Assembly (NCBI RefSeq): GCF_029871245.1 | Contig: NZ_SSON01000010.1 | Location: 1 to 41,097, forward strand | DNA from: Pseudomonas sp. BN102 | GTDB lineage: Bacteria; Pseudomonadota; Gammaproteobacteria; Pseudomonadales; Pseudomonadaceae | Length of the DNA: 41,097 nt | Reading direction: 5' to 3' | In this document: positions 33,528-41,097 of the stretch, piece by piece | Layout of the letters: each line of letters begins with the position of its first letter | How positions within the stretch are numbered: the stretch's first letter is position 1 | The notes under the pieces: generated by a model | Databases searched by the model: none | Told to the model about the DNA's origin: nothing | The model's input: the letters and a program-made list of their open reading frames with translations, nothing else | Position numbers and translations under genes: made by a program

Positions 33528-35353
33528 GCGTAGGTCCCCACTAGCTTCATGCTGTTCATGCCCTGCTGCGCCTTGAGCAGCTCGCCGCTGCTGCGATGGC
33601 AGAGCACCTCGCTGCCGCCGGCGATGCCGCTGCGCGGCGGCATGCTGCGATTGCACAGACCGTCGACCCGCACCGGGCAACGGTTGAGGAAGGGGCAGAG
33701 CTTCACCCCGGCGGCCGGCTCGCCGATTCGCGGCAGCGCGCCGTAGTTGGCGCCGCAGTTTTCCAGCCAGCCCTGGCGCAGCTCCGGCACCGAATTGATC
33801 AGCAGGTCGGTGTAGGGATGGAAAGGCACCTGGGCGAAGGACTGCTGGTTGCCCGCCTCCACCTTGTGGCCGCTGTACATCACCACAATGTCGTCGCACA
33901 ACGCACGCACGGTGGATATGTCATGACTGATGAACAGATAGGAAACCCCGAGTTCGCGACGCAGATCGCGCAGCAGCTCGAGGATCGCGGCCCCAACCAC
34001 AGTGTCCAGCGCAGAGGTCACCTCATCACAGAGGATCAGGTCCGGCTCGGCCGCCAACGCCCGCGCCAGGTTGATGCGCTGCTTCTGGCCACCGGAAAGC
34101 TCACCCGGCCGGCGCTGCGCGATGCTCGCCGGCAGCTGCACCAGCTCCAGCAGCTCGGCCATCCGCCGTTGCTGCTGCGCCCCTTTCATGCCGTGGTAGA
34201 AGCGCAGCGGACGACCGAGGATGTCTTCGATGCTGTGCTTCGGATTGAGTGCGGTATCGGCGTTCTGGAACACGTACTGCACACGACGGAACTGATCGCG
34301 AGTGCGCCCGGCCAGCGAACGGCTGAGCGGCTGTCCGTCCAGCAGGATCCGCCCGGCCGACGGTTCGGCCAGGCCGGCGATGGCCTGCGCCAGGGTGGTC
34401 TTGCCCGACCCCGACTCGCCGATCACGCCCACCGCTTCACCGCGGCGGATCTTCAGATCGACGTCGTGCAGCACCTTCTTCGTGCCGTAGCAGATCTCCA
34501 GGCCGCGCACCTCGAGCAACAGACCCTCCTCCGCGGGAGCGATCTCCTGCTCACCCACATTGTTCGCCGCCGGCTTCATCGCCTCCAGCAGGCTGCGGGT
34601 ATAGGGGTGCTCCGGCTCTTCGAGGATCTGCCCGGTGCTGCTGTTTTCTTGAATCTGGCCGTCGCGCAGAACGATGATGCGGTCGGCCATCTGCGCCACG
34701 ACTGCGAGGTCGTGGGACACGTAGATCGCCGTGGTATCGCGCTCACGCACCACCTGTTTGAAGGCGCGCAGCACTTCGATCTGGGTGGTGACGTCCAGCG
34801 CCGTGGTCGGCTCGTCGAGAATCACCAGCGCCGGATCGGTGATCAGCGCCATCGCCGCCATCAGACGCTGCAGCTGCCCGCCCGAGACCTGGTGCGGATA
34901 GCGCGAGCCGATGCGCTCGGGTTCCGGCAGCGCCAGCGCGCGGAACAGCTCGACGGCCTTGGCCTGCGCTTGCTGCCGCGTCAGCACGCCATGGATCAGC
35001 GCGCTTTCGATCACCTGCTCCATGATGCTTTTCGACGGGTTGAACGCCGCGGCCGCGCTCTGTGCGATATAGGCCACGGTGCGGCCGCGCAGCTTGGCCA
35101 GCTCGGCGTTCGACAGCTTGAGCACGTCGACGTCGCCGATGCGCACCGAGCCGCCGACGATGCGGCAACCGGCGCGCGCATAGCCCATCAGAGACAGCGC
35201 GATCGTACTCTTGCCCGAGCCGGATTCGCCGATCAGCGCCAGCACCTCGCCCTTGTTCAGGCTGAAATCGGCACCGTGCACGATCGGTACGTCGACGCCC
35301 TCTTCGTTGCGTGCGGCCACACGCAGACCGCTTACCCTGACGATTTCGTTCAT
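33524..35353 (-). CDS. Peptide/opine-type ABC transporter, fused double ATPase
   Basis: This 609-residue protein joins two ABC ATPases of the DppD/DppF type. Half 1 has Walker A GESGSGKST (42-50), signature VSGGQLQR and Walker B LVILDEPT. Half 2 has GESGSGKTT, LSGGQKQR and LILCDEVTSALD. The C-terminal extension with CPFLNRCP and a further Cys is typical of oligopeptide and nickel ATPases, as in GsiA and YejF fusions. It powers the importer formed with the two permeases and binding protein just upstream; the permease stop is 1 nt away. Its own stop overlaps the 2Fe-2S gene start, tying import to oxidation in one transcript. Confidence 0.92.
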   Translation of the reverse strand: MNEIVRVSGLRVAARNEEGVDVPIVHGADFSLNKGEVLALIGESGSGKSTIALSLMGYARAGCRIVGGSVRIGDVDVLKLSNAELAKLRGRTVAYIAQSAAAAFNPSKSIMEQVIESALIHGVLTRQQAQAKAVELFRALALPEPERIGSRYPHQVSGGQLQRLMAAMALITDPALVILDEPTTALDVTTQIEVLRAFKQVVRERDTTAIYVSHDLAVVAQMADRIIVLRDGQIQENSSTGQILEEPEHPYTRSLLEAMKPAANNVGEQEIAPAEEGLLLEVRGLEICYGTKKVLHDVDLKIRRGEAVGVIGESGSGKTTLAQAIAGLAEPSAGRILLDGQPLSRSLAGRTRDQFRRVQYVFQNADTALNPKHSIEDILGRPLRFYHGMKGAQQQRRMAELLELVQLPASIAQRRPGELSGGQKQRINLARALAAEPDLILCDEVTSALDTVVGAAILELLRDLRRELGVSYLFISHDISTVRALCDDIVVMYSGHKVEAGNQQSFAQVPFHPYTDLLINSVPELRQGWLENCGANYGALPRIGEPAAGVKLCPFLNRCPVRVDGLCNRSMPPRSGIAGGSEVLCHRSSGELLKAQQGMNSMKLVGTYA

Positions 35354-35354
35354 C

Positions 35355-36281
35355 TCACTTCTCCGTCTCGCGCTTGGACCGCCCGCCGAAGCTGTCGATG
35401 AGCAGGTTGACCCCCATGGTCAGGGTGGCGATGGCCACCGCCGGCGCCAGCACGGCCGGTGCGCCCTGGCCCAGGCCATCGATGTTCTCGCGCACCAGCG
35501 AGCCCCAGTCGGCGTCCGGCGGCTGTATGCCCAGGCCGAGGAAACTCATCGCGCTAAGCAACAGCACCACGTACACGAAGCGCAGGCCGAAATCGGTCAG
35601 CACCGGGCGCAGCATGTTCGGCAGCACCTCGACGAAGATGATGTAGGGCATGGCTTCACCTCGCGTGCGGGCGACCCGGACGAAGTCCATGGTCATCACG
35701 TTCACCGCCACGGCCCGGGCGATGCGGAACGAACCCGGCATGTAGGCGAAGGCGGCCATCACCAGCAGCAGCGGCACTGAGGAGCCGAACGAGGCGACCA
35801 TGAGCAGGGCGAAGATCTTGTTGGGGATGGCGATCAGCGCATCCTGGGTACGGCTGATCAGCGCGTCGACCCAGCCACCGGAGGCGGCCGCCACCAGCCC
35901 CAGCACCACGCCGGCGGTGCAGGCCAGCAGGGTGGCCACCAGGGCCAGGCCGATGGTGTAGGGCGCGCCGTACAGCAGCCGGCTCAAGATATCGCGGCCC
36001 AGGTAATCGGTGCCCAGCGGGAACTCCCAGCTGAGTGGGCCGAAGAAGTCATCGCCGATCAGGGCGTTGGCGTCGTACGGCGCGATCAGCGGGCCGATAA
36101 AGGCCATCAGGGCCCAGAACAGTACGAGCAGCAGGCCGATGGCGCCGCCAACGGATAGCGAGAAGCGACGTTTGCGGTGCTTAACGGCAGAGGCCTGATC
36201 CTTCATCGGTCCTTCCGTAGGCAATGCGTTATCGCCATCACGCGTTCCGTTTGGTTTCGGTGTATTGCGGTTCGCTTTCAT
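35355..36281 (-). CDS. ABC transporter permease, DppC type
   Basis: This 308-residue inner-membrane permease has about six helices after a cytosolic leader rich in charge (KHRKRRFSLSVGGAIGLLLVLFWAL). FPLGTDYLGRDILSRLLYGAPYTIGLALVATLLA is the family N-terminal block. The ATPase-contacting loop lies in the ARTRGEAMPYIIFVEVLPNM segment. The C-terminus reads LSFLGLGIQPPDADWG-like (MSFLGLGIQPPDADWG). The start ATG 36281 overlaps the previous stop (ATGA); an internal ATG at 36206 (MKDQAS) is an alternative. Together with the DppB-type gene it forms the membrane channel for a peptide- or opine-like solute. Confidence 0.92.
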   Translation of the reverse strand: MKANRNTPKPNGTRDGDNALPTEGPMKDQASAVKHRKRRFSLSVGGAIGLLLVLFWALMAFIGPLIAPYDANALIGDDFFGPLSWEFPLGTDYLGRDILSRLLYGAPYTIGLALVATLLACTAGVVLGLVAAASGGWVDALISRTQDALIAIPNKIFALLMVASFGSSVPLLLVMAAFAYMPGSFRIARAVAVNVMTMDFVRVARTRGEAMPYIIFVEVLPNMLRPVLTDFGLRFVYVVLLLSAMSFLGLGIQPPDADWGSLVRENIDGLGQGAPAVLAPAVAIATLTMGVNLLIDSFGGRSKRETEK

Positions 36282-37231
36282 TTACGCAGCCTCGGGTTGG
36301 AAAGAATTGCACAGAGGTCAGCCAGCAGCACCAGCACCAGAAAGCCAAGGCAGAACATCATCACGCATGTCTGTACCAGCGGCATGTCTCGAGTAATCAC
36401 ACCGTTCACCATCAACGTCGCGATGCCCGGATAGTTGAAGATCGACTCAACAATCACCACGCCACCCAACAGATATGAAAGGCTCAGCGCCACGGCATTG
36501 GCGATCGGTCCGATGGCGTTAGGCAATGCATGACGCAGCACCACGCGGATCGGCCGCGCCCCTTTGAGCACCGCCATTTCGACATAGGGGGCGCCGAGCT
36601 GATCAATTACCGCGGCCCGAGTCATGCGCGCCATTTGCGCCGTCAGCACGCAGCACAGGGTCAACACCGGCATGGCGTACACGCGGACCAGCTCACCGAA
36701 CGTGTGGACATCGACGTTGCGCGACAGCGCCGACAGCCAGCCCAGCTTCACCGCGAAGATCAGCACGGCGACGGTGGCGATCAGAAATTCCGGCACGGAG
36801 ACGGCGAACACCGCCAGCATGTTGCTGTAGCGGTCGAAGATCGAGCCGCGGTACATCGCCGAGAGGATGCCGATGGTCAGCGCCAGAGGCACCGAGACCA
36901 GCGCGGTGATCGCTGCCAGTCTCAAGGTATTGGGCAGCCGGCTGGCGATCATCTCGTCGACCGCCATGCCGTTGACCAGGGAGATACCGGGATTGCCGGT
37001 GACCAGTCCGCCCAGCCAGTAGAGGTAACGCAGGTACACCGGCTGGTCCAGGCCGAGCTGCGCACGCAGGGCCGCCACCGCCTCCGGGGTCGCCTCCTGG
37101 CCGAGCTGCTCCTGGACCGCATCGCCGGGAAGCAAGCTGGTGAGGAAGTAGACCACCAGCGACACAATAAGCAACGTCAGCACGCCGACAGCCAGCCGAC
37201 CAATCACAAGGCGCGCAATGGTGCTGTTCAT
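36278..37231 (-). CDS. ABC transporter permease, DppB type
   Basis: This 317-residue permease has about six membrane helices. The N-terminal VIGRLAVGVLTLLIVSLVVYFLTSLLPGDA block is diagnostic of DppB/OppB. LGWLSALSRNVDVHT is the conserved periplasmic stretch. The ATPase-coupling loop lies around AVLKGARPIRVVLRHALPNAIGP. YLLGGVVIVESIFNYPGIATLMVNGVITRDMPLVQ ends the transport core. The gene follows the binding-protein gene by 72 bp and overlaps the DppC-type gene by 4 bp. It is the first of the tightly overlapping set that runs to the deacetylase. Confidence 0.93.
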   Translation of the reverse strand: MNSTIARLVIGRLAVGVLTLLIVSLVVYFLTSLLPGDAVQEQLGQEATPEAVAALRAQLGLDQPVYLRYLYWLGGLVTGNPGISLVNGMAVDEMIASRLPNTLRLAAITALVSVPLALTIGILSAMYRGSIFDRYSNMLAVFAVSVPEFLIATVAVLIFAVKLGWLSALSRNVDVHTFGELVRVYAMPVLTLCCVLTAQMARMTRAAVIDQLGAPYVEMAVLKGARPIRVVLRHALPNAIGPIANAVALSLSYLLGGVVIVESIFNYPGIATLMVNGVITRDMPLVQTCVMMFCLGFLVLVLLADLCAILSNPRLRK

Positions 37232-37303
37232 AACTGAACCCTTTTATTCTATGGCGCCGCCTGCACTGCCCTGCAGACGGAGCCTTGGTTATCGAACCAG
37301 CGT

Positions 37304-38959
37304 TCAGGCATCCAGCCAGACGTGTTCGGCGAACATGTAGCCCATCAACCCACCGAGCGGATGGGGAGAAAGGCCTTTCAGCTTGGCGTTGTGGCCGTCG
37401 AGGCTGCTGTTGAACTGCGGAATACCGATGCCGCCGTGCTCATGCACCAGCACCTGCATGTCGGCGTACATCTGTTTCCGCTTGGCCTCGTCGGTCTCGC
37501 CGCGGGCGGCACGCAATAGTTGGTCAAACTGCTCATTCTTCCAGCCCGACTCGTTCATGCTGGCGTCGGACTGGAAGAACAGACTGAACAGCAGATCCGC
37601 GGTCGGCCGTGTACCGACGTTGCCGAAGCCCAGCGGGTGCTTCATCCAGTGGCTGGACCAGTAGCCGTCTGCCGGTACCCGTTTGATATCGAGCTTGAGC
37701 CCGATCTGCTGGCCCGACAGCTGCAGCAACTGGGCGATGTCCAGCGAACCGGTAGCGGCTTCGGAGGCCACCAGAGGAATGGAGCGCCCGGTCATGCCAG
37801 ACTTCTGCAGGTGAAACTTGGCCTTCTCCGGGTCGAACTCACGCTGCGGAAGACCAGCGAAGTAGTAGCGGTTGCTCGGGGCGATCGGTTGATCGTTGGC
37901 GATGGTGCCGTAGCCACGGTAGGCGACCCGGTTGATCTGCTTGCGATCGAGCAGGTGCTTCATGGCCAGGACGAAGTCCGGATTCTGCACCGGGCCCAGC
38001 TCGTCGCGCATCACTAGGTCGGTATAGCCACCGGTCTTGGTTTCCATCAAGGCGACCTTGGGGCTGTCAAGAAGGCGCGAAACCGAGCGCGGGTTGACCG
38101 GATTGATCAGGTCCACGTCGCCGGCCAGCAGGGCACTGATACGAGCCGCCTCGTCCGGGATGGAGAAGAACTCGATCTCGTCGAGGTAAGGCAGGCCCGG
38201 CTTCCAGTAGCTGTCGTTGCGCTTGCCGATAGAACGCACGCCCGGCTGGAACTCGACGCATTTGAATGGCCCGGTGCCATTGGCAATGCTGAAGTCGGTA
38301 GTGCCGTCTCGCACAATGAGGAAGTGTGTAGTGCCGAGGATAGCCGGCAGGTCCGCGTTCGGGCTGCCCAGGATGATCTGAATCTCGTGGGGACCAACAG
38401 CCTTCACTTCACTGAACTGTTTGGCGATGGCAAGTGCCTTGGAACCTACTTCGGGCACTTTATGGCGGTTAAGCGAATAAACCACATCCGCCGAGGTGAA
38501 CGGCTTGCCATCGTGGAACACTACGTCCTTGCGCAACTTGACGGTCCAGGAGATCGCGTCACTGGTATCGAACGACTCCGCCAGGGCCATGCGCGGCACC
38601 AATTGCTCATCCAACGTGGTCAGGCCGTTGTAGAACATGTTGTGACGACAGTAGTCGGTGTAGTTCCCGCCCTTAGCCGGATCCAGGGTGTCGGCGGTCG
38701 AACTGGTCGCACTGGCTACCTTGATGCGGCCACCACGCTTGCCTTTACCGGTGCCAGTCTCGGTGCCGGTAGAGGTCGAGGCGAACACCTGACCGGCTGA
38801 GCCGAACAGACTGCCGGCGCCCGCGACAGCCACTCCCGCCAGTCCAAGCATTCGCAGCGCATCACGGCGCGACATGCCGCGATTGAGTCCCTCAAAAATA
38901 CGTTGGCTTTCCGAGCCACTGATCAGCTGGGATTCGGTTTTATTCTTGTTGTCAGTCAT
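37304..38959 (-). CDS. ABC transporter substrate-binding protein, family 5, Tat-exported
   Basis: This 551-residue extracytoplasmic binding protein belongs to SBP family 5 (peptide, opine, nickel). A long N-terminus carries a Tat signal: GMSRRDALRMLGLAGVAVAG (about residues 28-47), with the SRR motif at 30-32 and hydrophobic core, cleaved after VFA near residue 60. The mature part shows TADTLDPAKGGNYTDYCRHNMFYNGL, the LRKDVVFHDGKPFTSADVVYSLNRH segment and NGTGPFKCVEF, all family features. Tat export implies folding before transport, unusual for this family and more common where a cofactor or metal is bound. It supplies the adjoining importer. The ligand cannot be read from sequence. Confidence 0.92.
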   Translation of the reverse strand: MTDNKNKTESQLISGSESQRIFEGLNRGMSRRDALRMLGLAGVAVAGAGSLFGSAGQVFASTSTGTETGTGKGKRGGRIKVASATSSTADTLDPAKGGNYTDYCRHNMFYNGLTTLDEQLVPRMALAESFDTSDAISWTVKLRKDVVFHDGKPFTSADVVYSLNRHKVPEVGSKALAIAKQFSEVKAVGPHEIQIILGSPNADLPAILGTTHFLIVRDGTTDFSIANGTGPFKCVEFQPGVRSIGKRNDSYWKPGLPYLDEIEFFSIPDEAARISALLAGDVDLINPVNPRSVSRLLDSPKVALMETKTGGYTDLVMRDELGPVQNPDFVLAMKHLLDRKQINRVAYRGYGTIANDQPIAPSNRYYFAGLPQREFDPEKAKFHLQKSGMTGRSIPLVASEAATGSLDIAQLLQLSGQQIGLKLDIKRVPADGYWSSHWMKHPLGFGNVGTRPTADLLFSLFFQSDASMNESGWKNEQFDQLLRAARGETDEAKRKQMYADMQVLVHEHGGIGIPQFNSSLDGHNAKLKGLSPHPLGGLMGYMFAEHVWLDA

Positions 38960-39085
38960 ATCGTTCTACCTGTCGATAATGAGAAGGCTCTAATGCCCGC
39001 ATGAGCGGAGCCACCTGGTAACGCAAACGACGGTGAATCAACAGTTTCGCTAGTGTGGATACACTCTCCTTAACCACGTACGGGC

Positions 39086-40360
39086 TTAGTGCAAGTAGTC
39101 CTGAACCCGGTAATAGGCACCCACCAGCGGCAGGAACCACGGTTTGCCGAAATGACCAGGAATCGCCGGCCAGTTCAGCTCACCCCAGGGATTGGCCTCA
39201 GCCTTGCCATCCATTACGTCGGCCATCACCTGCCCCATGTGCACCGACATCTGCACGCCATGGCCGCTGTAGCCCATGGAGTGGTACACGCCGCCGTGCT
39301 GGCCGGCACGCGGCAGACGGTCGGAGGTCATATCCACCAACCCGCCCCAGCAGTAGTCGACTTTCACCTGGGCCAACTGCGGAAACATCTGCGCCATCGC
39401 CGCCTGCAGGATCTTGCCGCTCTTCGCGTCGGAGCTTCCTCCGGACATGGCGAAGCGGGCCCGACCGCCGAACAGCAGACGGTTGTCCGGGGTAACCCGG
39501 AAGTAGTTGCCGATCATGCGGCTGGTGACGTACGAACGCTGTTGCGGCAACAGGCGGCCGAGCAGCGTCTCGGGCAGCACTTCGGTGGCCACGATGAAAC
39601 TGCCCACCGGCACTATCCGACGCCGGTACCAACCCAGGCCGCCGTGCTGACAGGCCCCGGTCGCTAGAAGGACTTGCCCCGCCTGCAGGCTGCCGCGACT
39701 GGTATCGACCCGATAGCCACCGGCCTCGGCCTTCCAGCCCTGCACGGTGGTCTGCTGGTAAATCAGCGCACCATGCCGCGCCGCCACTTCGGCCAGGCCA
39801 ACACCGAAGCGCCCGATATGCATCTGCACGCCGTTGCGCTGCAAAAGACCACCATGGAACTGGGCCGAGTCGACTTCGGCGCGGGCTTGTTCGGCGGACA
39901 GCAGCTCGACCTCAGCATCGACTTCTCGACGGATCAGCTCGCAAGTCCGCGCAAGCCCCTCGTAATGCTGGGGCTTGGCGGCCAGCTTGAGCTTACCGCT
40001 GCGCCGGAGATCACAAGCGATCCCCTCCTCTTCCACCAGCGTGACCACACTCTTTACCGCGCTTTCATAGGCACGGTAATAGGCGCGGGCCCGATCGGCG
40101 CCGAGGCTGGCGACGAGGCTGCCATAGTCCTGGGCAACCCCGGTATTGCAATGCCCACCGTTACGCCCGGAGGCCTCGCCGACCACCCGGCCGGCCTCCA
40201 GTACCGCCACGCTCGCCCCCTTCAGAGCCAGCGCACGGGCCGCCGACAGACCGGTGAAACCGCCCCCGACTACGACAATATCGACTCGCGCCGGCAGCGC
40301 GCCGGTCTGAGCGCCGGTGAACGCCGGTGCGGTATCGAGCCAGTAGGACTCATTGCGCAT
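39086..40360 (-). CDS. FAD-dependent amine/amino-acid oxidase, PuuB-like
   Basis: This 424-residue DAO-family flavoprotein begins MRNESYWLDTAP and has VVVGGGFTGLSAARALALKG (about residues 29-48) as FAD loop. ASGRNGGHCNTG follows as the FAD-binding segment of the PuuB/gamma-glutamylputrescine oxidase group. The C-terminus has GYSGHGVQMSVHMGQVMADVM. PuuB oxidises gamma-glutamylputrescine to its aldehyde and hydrogen peroxide. No PuuA-type ligase or PuuD-type hydrolase is in the window, so the substrate here may be a different secondary amine. It follows the dehalogenase-like gene by 39 bp and precedes the importer by 126 bp. Confidence 0.88.
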   Translation of the reverse strand: MRNESYWLDTAPAFTGAQTGALPARVDIVVVGGGFTGLSAARALALKGASVAVLEAGRVVGEASGRNGGHCNTGVAQDYGSLVASLGADRARAYYRAYESAVKSVVTLVEEEGIACDLRRSGKLKLAAKPQHYEGLARTCELIRREVDAEVELLSAEQARAEVDSAQFHGGLLQRNGVQMHIGRFGVGLAEVAARHGALIYQQTTVQGWKAEAGGYRVDTSRGSLQAGQVLLATGACQHGGLGWYRRRIVPVGSFIVATEVLPETLLGRLLPQQRSYVTSRMIGNYFRVTPDNRLLFGGRARFAMSGGSSDAKSGKILQAAMAQMFPQLAQVKVDYCWGGLVDMTSDRLPRAGQHGGVYHSMGYSGHGVQMSVHMGQVMADVMDGKAEANPWGELNWPAIPGHFGKPWFLPLVGAYYRVQDYLH

Positions 40361-40399
40361 GGCTAACCCCTTATCAAGTTGAGAAGTGACGGTTGCGAC

Positions 40400-41068
40400 T
40401 CAGAGGCCGACCAGACCAGGCAGACCGCCGATATCGGTGATCTGGCGGTAGTTGTAGCAAGCGTTACCCGGCTGCTCATGGCCACGGGCGACGAAGGCCT
40501 TGTTCTTGATCTTCATGTCTTCGGCCGGCATCAGGTCGTAGCGGAAGCTGGAAGAAACGTGCAGCACGTCTTCCGGACCGCAACCGAGGTTGTCGAGCAT
40601 GTATTCGAAGGCTTGCAGACGCGGCTTGTAGGCCTGGGCCTGTTGGGCGGTGAAAACCTTGTGGAAAGGCACGCCCAGCTTGTCGACGTTGGACATGATC
40701 TGTTCGTTCATGGCGTTGGAGAAGATCACCAGCGGGATCTTGTCGGCGATCTTCGCCAGGCCGGCCGTCACGTCGGGATGCGGGCCCCAGGTCGGCACGG
40801 CGTTGTAGTAAAGCTGGCCTTCGCCGCGATATTCGATGCCCCAGCGCTTGCACAGGCGCGACATGGCGGTATCGAGAATTTCATCATATGGCCGCCAGTC
40901 ACCCATCACCTGATCCAGGCGATAAGCGGTGAAATCCTTGACGAACTGGTCCATCTGCTCAGGGGCAACGCGATCGGCGAACAGCTCGCGGGTCAGCGGC
41001 CCCATCTGGAAGTTGGTCAGCGTGCCGTAGCAGTCGAAGGTGATGTACTTGGGGCGCATGAAGCTCAT
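40400..41068 (-). CDS. Type II haloacid dehalogenase-like HAD hydrolase
   Basis: This 222-residue HAD protein has a complete type II active site: Asp12 (FDCYGTL), Ser117-Asn118 (FSNAM), Lys148 (YKPRLQAFEYML) and Ser172 to Asp178 (SSSFRYD). L-2-haloacid dehalogenases replace halide with hydroxyl through an aspartyl ester. In clusters of amino-acid oxidases such genes are usually of unproven function and may be phosphatases or act on other 2-substituted acids. It is the first gene of the visible array; its start ATG 41068 is preceded by AGGA. The intact motif set contrasts with the degenerate paralogue at 17846. The upstream promoter lies at or beyond the window edge. Confidence 0.9.
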   Translation of the reverse strand: MSFMRPKYITFDCYGTLTNFQMGPLTRELFADRVAPEQMDQFVKDFTAYRLDQVMGDWRPYDEILDTAMSRLCKRWGIEYRGEGQLYYNAVPTWGPHPDVTAGLAKIADKIPLVIFSNAMNEQIMSNVDKLGVPFHKVFTAQQAQAYKPRLQAFEYMLDNLGCGPEDVLHVSSSFRYDLMPAEDMKIKNKAFVARGHEQPGNACYNYRQITDIGGLPGLVGL

Positions 41069-41097
41069 ATGGGCAGTCCTGAAAGTTCGTTGATAAA

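Noticed and set aside
33596-35401. A 601-codon plus-strand open frame opposite the fused ABC ATPase
   Set aside because: It mirrors the ATPase gene in a high-GC region, has repetitive His/Gln/Arg-rich composition and no family resemblance. The minus-strand protein has all ABC motifs.

Overview
The window looks like a chromosomal accessory or catabolic region of a Pseudomonas-type gammaproteobacterium. The GC content is high, the intergenic gaps are short, and LysR regulators, OprD-family porins, HcnABC/opine-oxidase-type dehydrogenases and CitMHS transporters are abundant. I found no rRNA, tRNA, CRISPR array, prophage or intact insertion sequence. Almost every gene belongs to uptake, oxidation or regulation of small organic acids or amino-acid derivatives.

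Layout. (A) 1-2300: a truncated F420/NADP-type reductase and an SDR oxidoreductase, divergent from a LysR regulator. (B) 2300-2725: non-coding DNA holding a 188-bp element with perfect 18-bp inverted ends (MITE-like). (C) 2726-4820: a LysR regulator divergent from an AbrB-family membrane protein, with a LysR-type dyad between them. (D) 4829-16051: a tricarboxylate block read on the minus strand: PrpF/GalD-type isomerase, CitMHS copy 2, OprD porin, terminator, TerC, TcuR, TcuA, TcuB, CitMHS copy 1. A LysR gene diverges from the isomerase. This fits outer-membrane entry, inner-membrane uptake and oxidation of tricarballylate to cis-aconitate, perhaps with an aconitate-isomerising side branch. 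The two CitMHS proteins are about 90% identical and share upstream sequence.

(E) 16463-21088: an orphan periplasmic binding protein, then an AsnC/Lrp regulator, a degenerate HAD protein and a GABA-type aminotransferase on the minus strand, divergent from a GhrA-type 2-hydroxyacid dehydrogenase. (F) 21089-24580: a TonB siderophore receptor with a likely Fur box, a convergent second orphan binding protein, and a terminator.

(G) 24615-41068, all minus strand: a large catabolic array. In transcription order it holds a type II haloacid dehalogenase, a PuuB-like FAD oxidase, a complete peptide/opine-type ABC importer (Tat-exported binding protein, two permeases, fused double ATPase), a three-subunit opine-oxidase-like dehydrogenase (2Fe-2S gamma, FAD alpha, FAD beta), an ArgE-like deacetylase, a chemoreceptor, a succinate-semialdehyde dehydrogenase and a tartrate/D-malate-type dehydrogenase. 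The core from permease to deacetylase is joined by stop/start overlaps or a 1-nt gap. Together with the aminotransferase in (E), this reads as import and oxidation of an N-substituted amino acid whose carbon may leave through a GABA/succinate-semialdehyde-type route. The substrate is not evident from sequence, and this array is the best candidate for an undescribed pathway.
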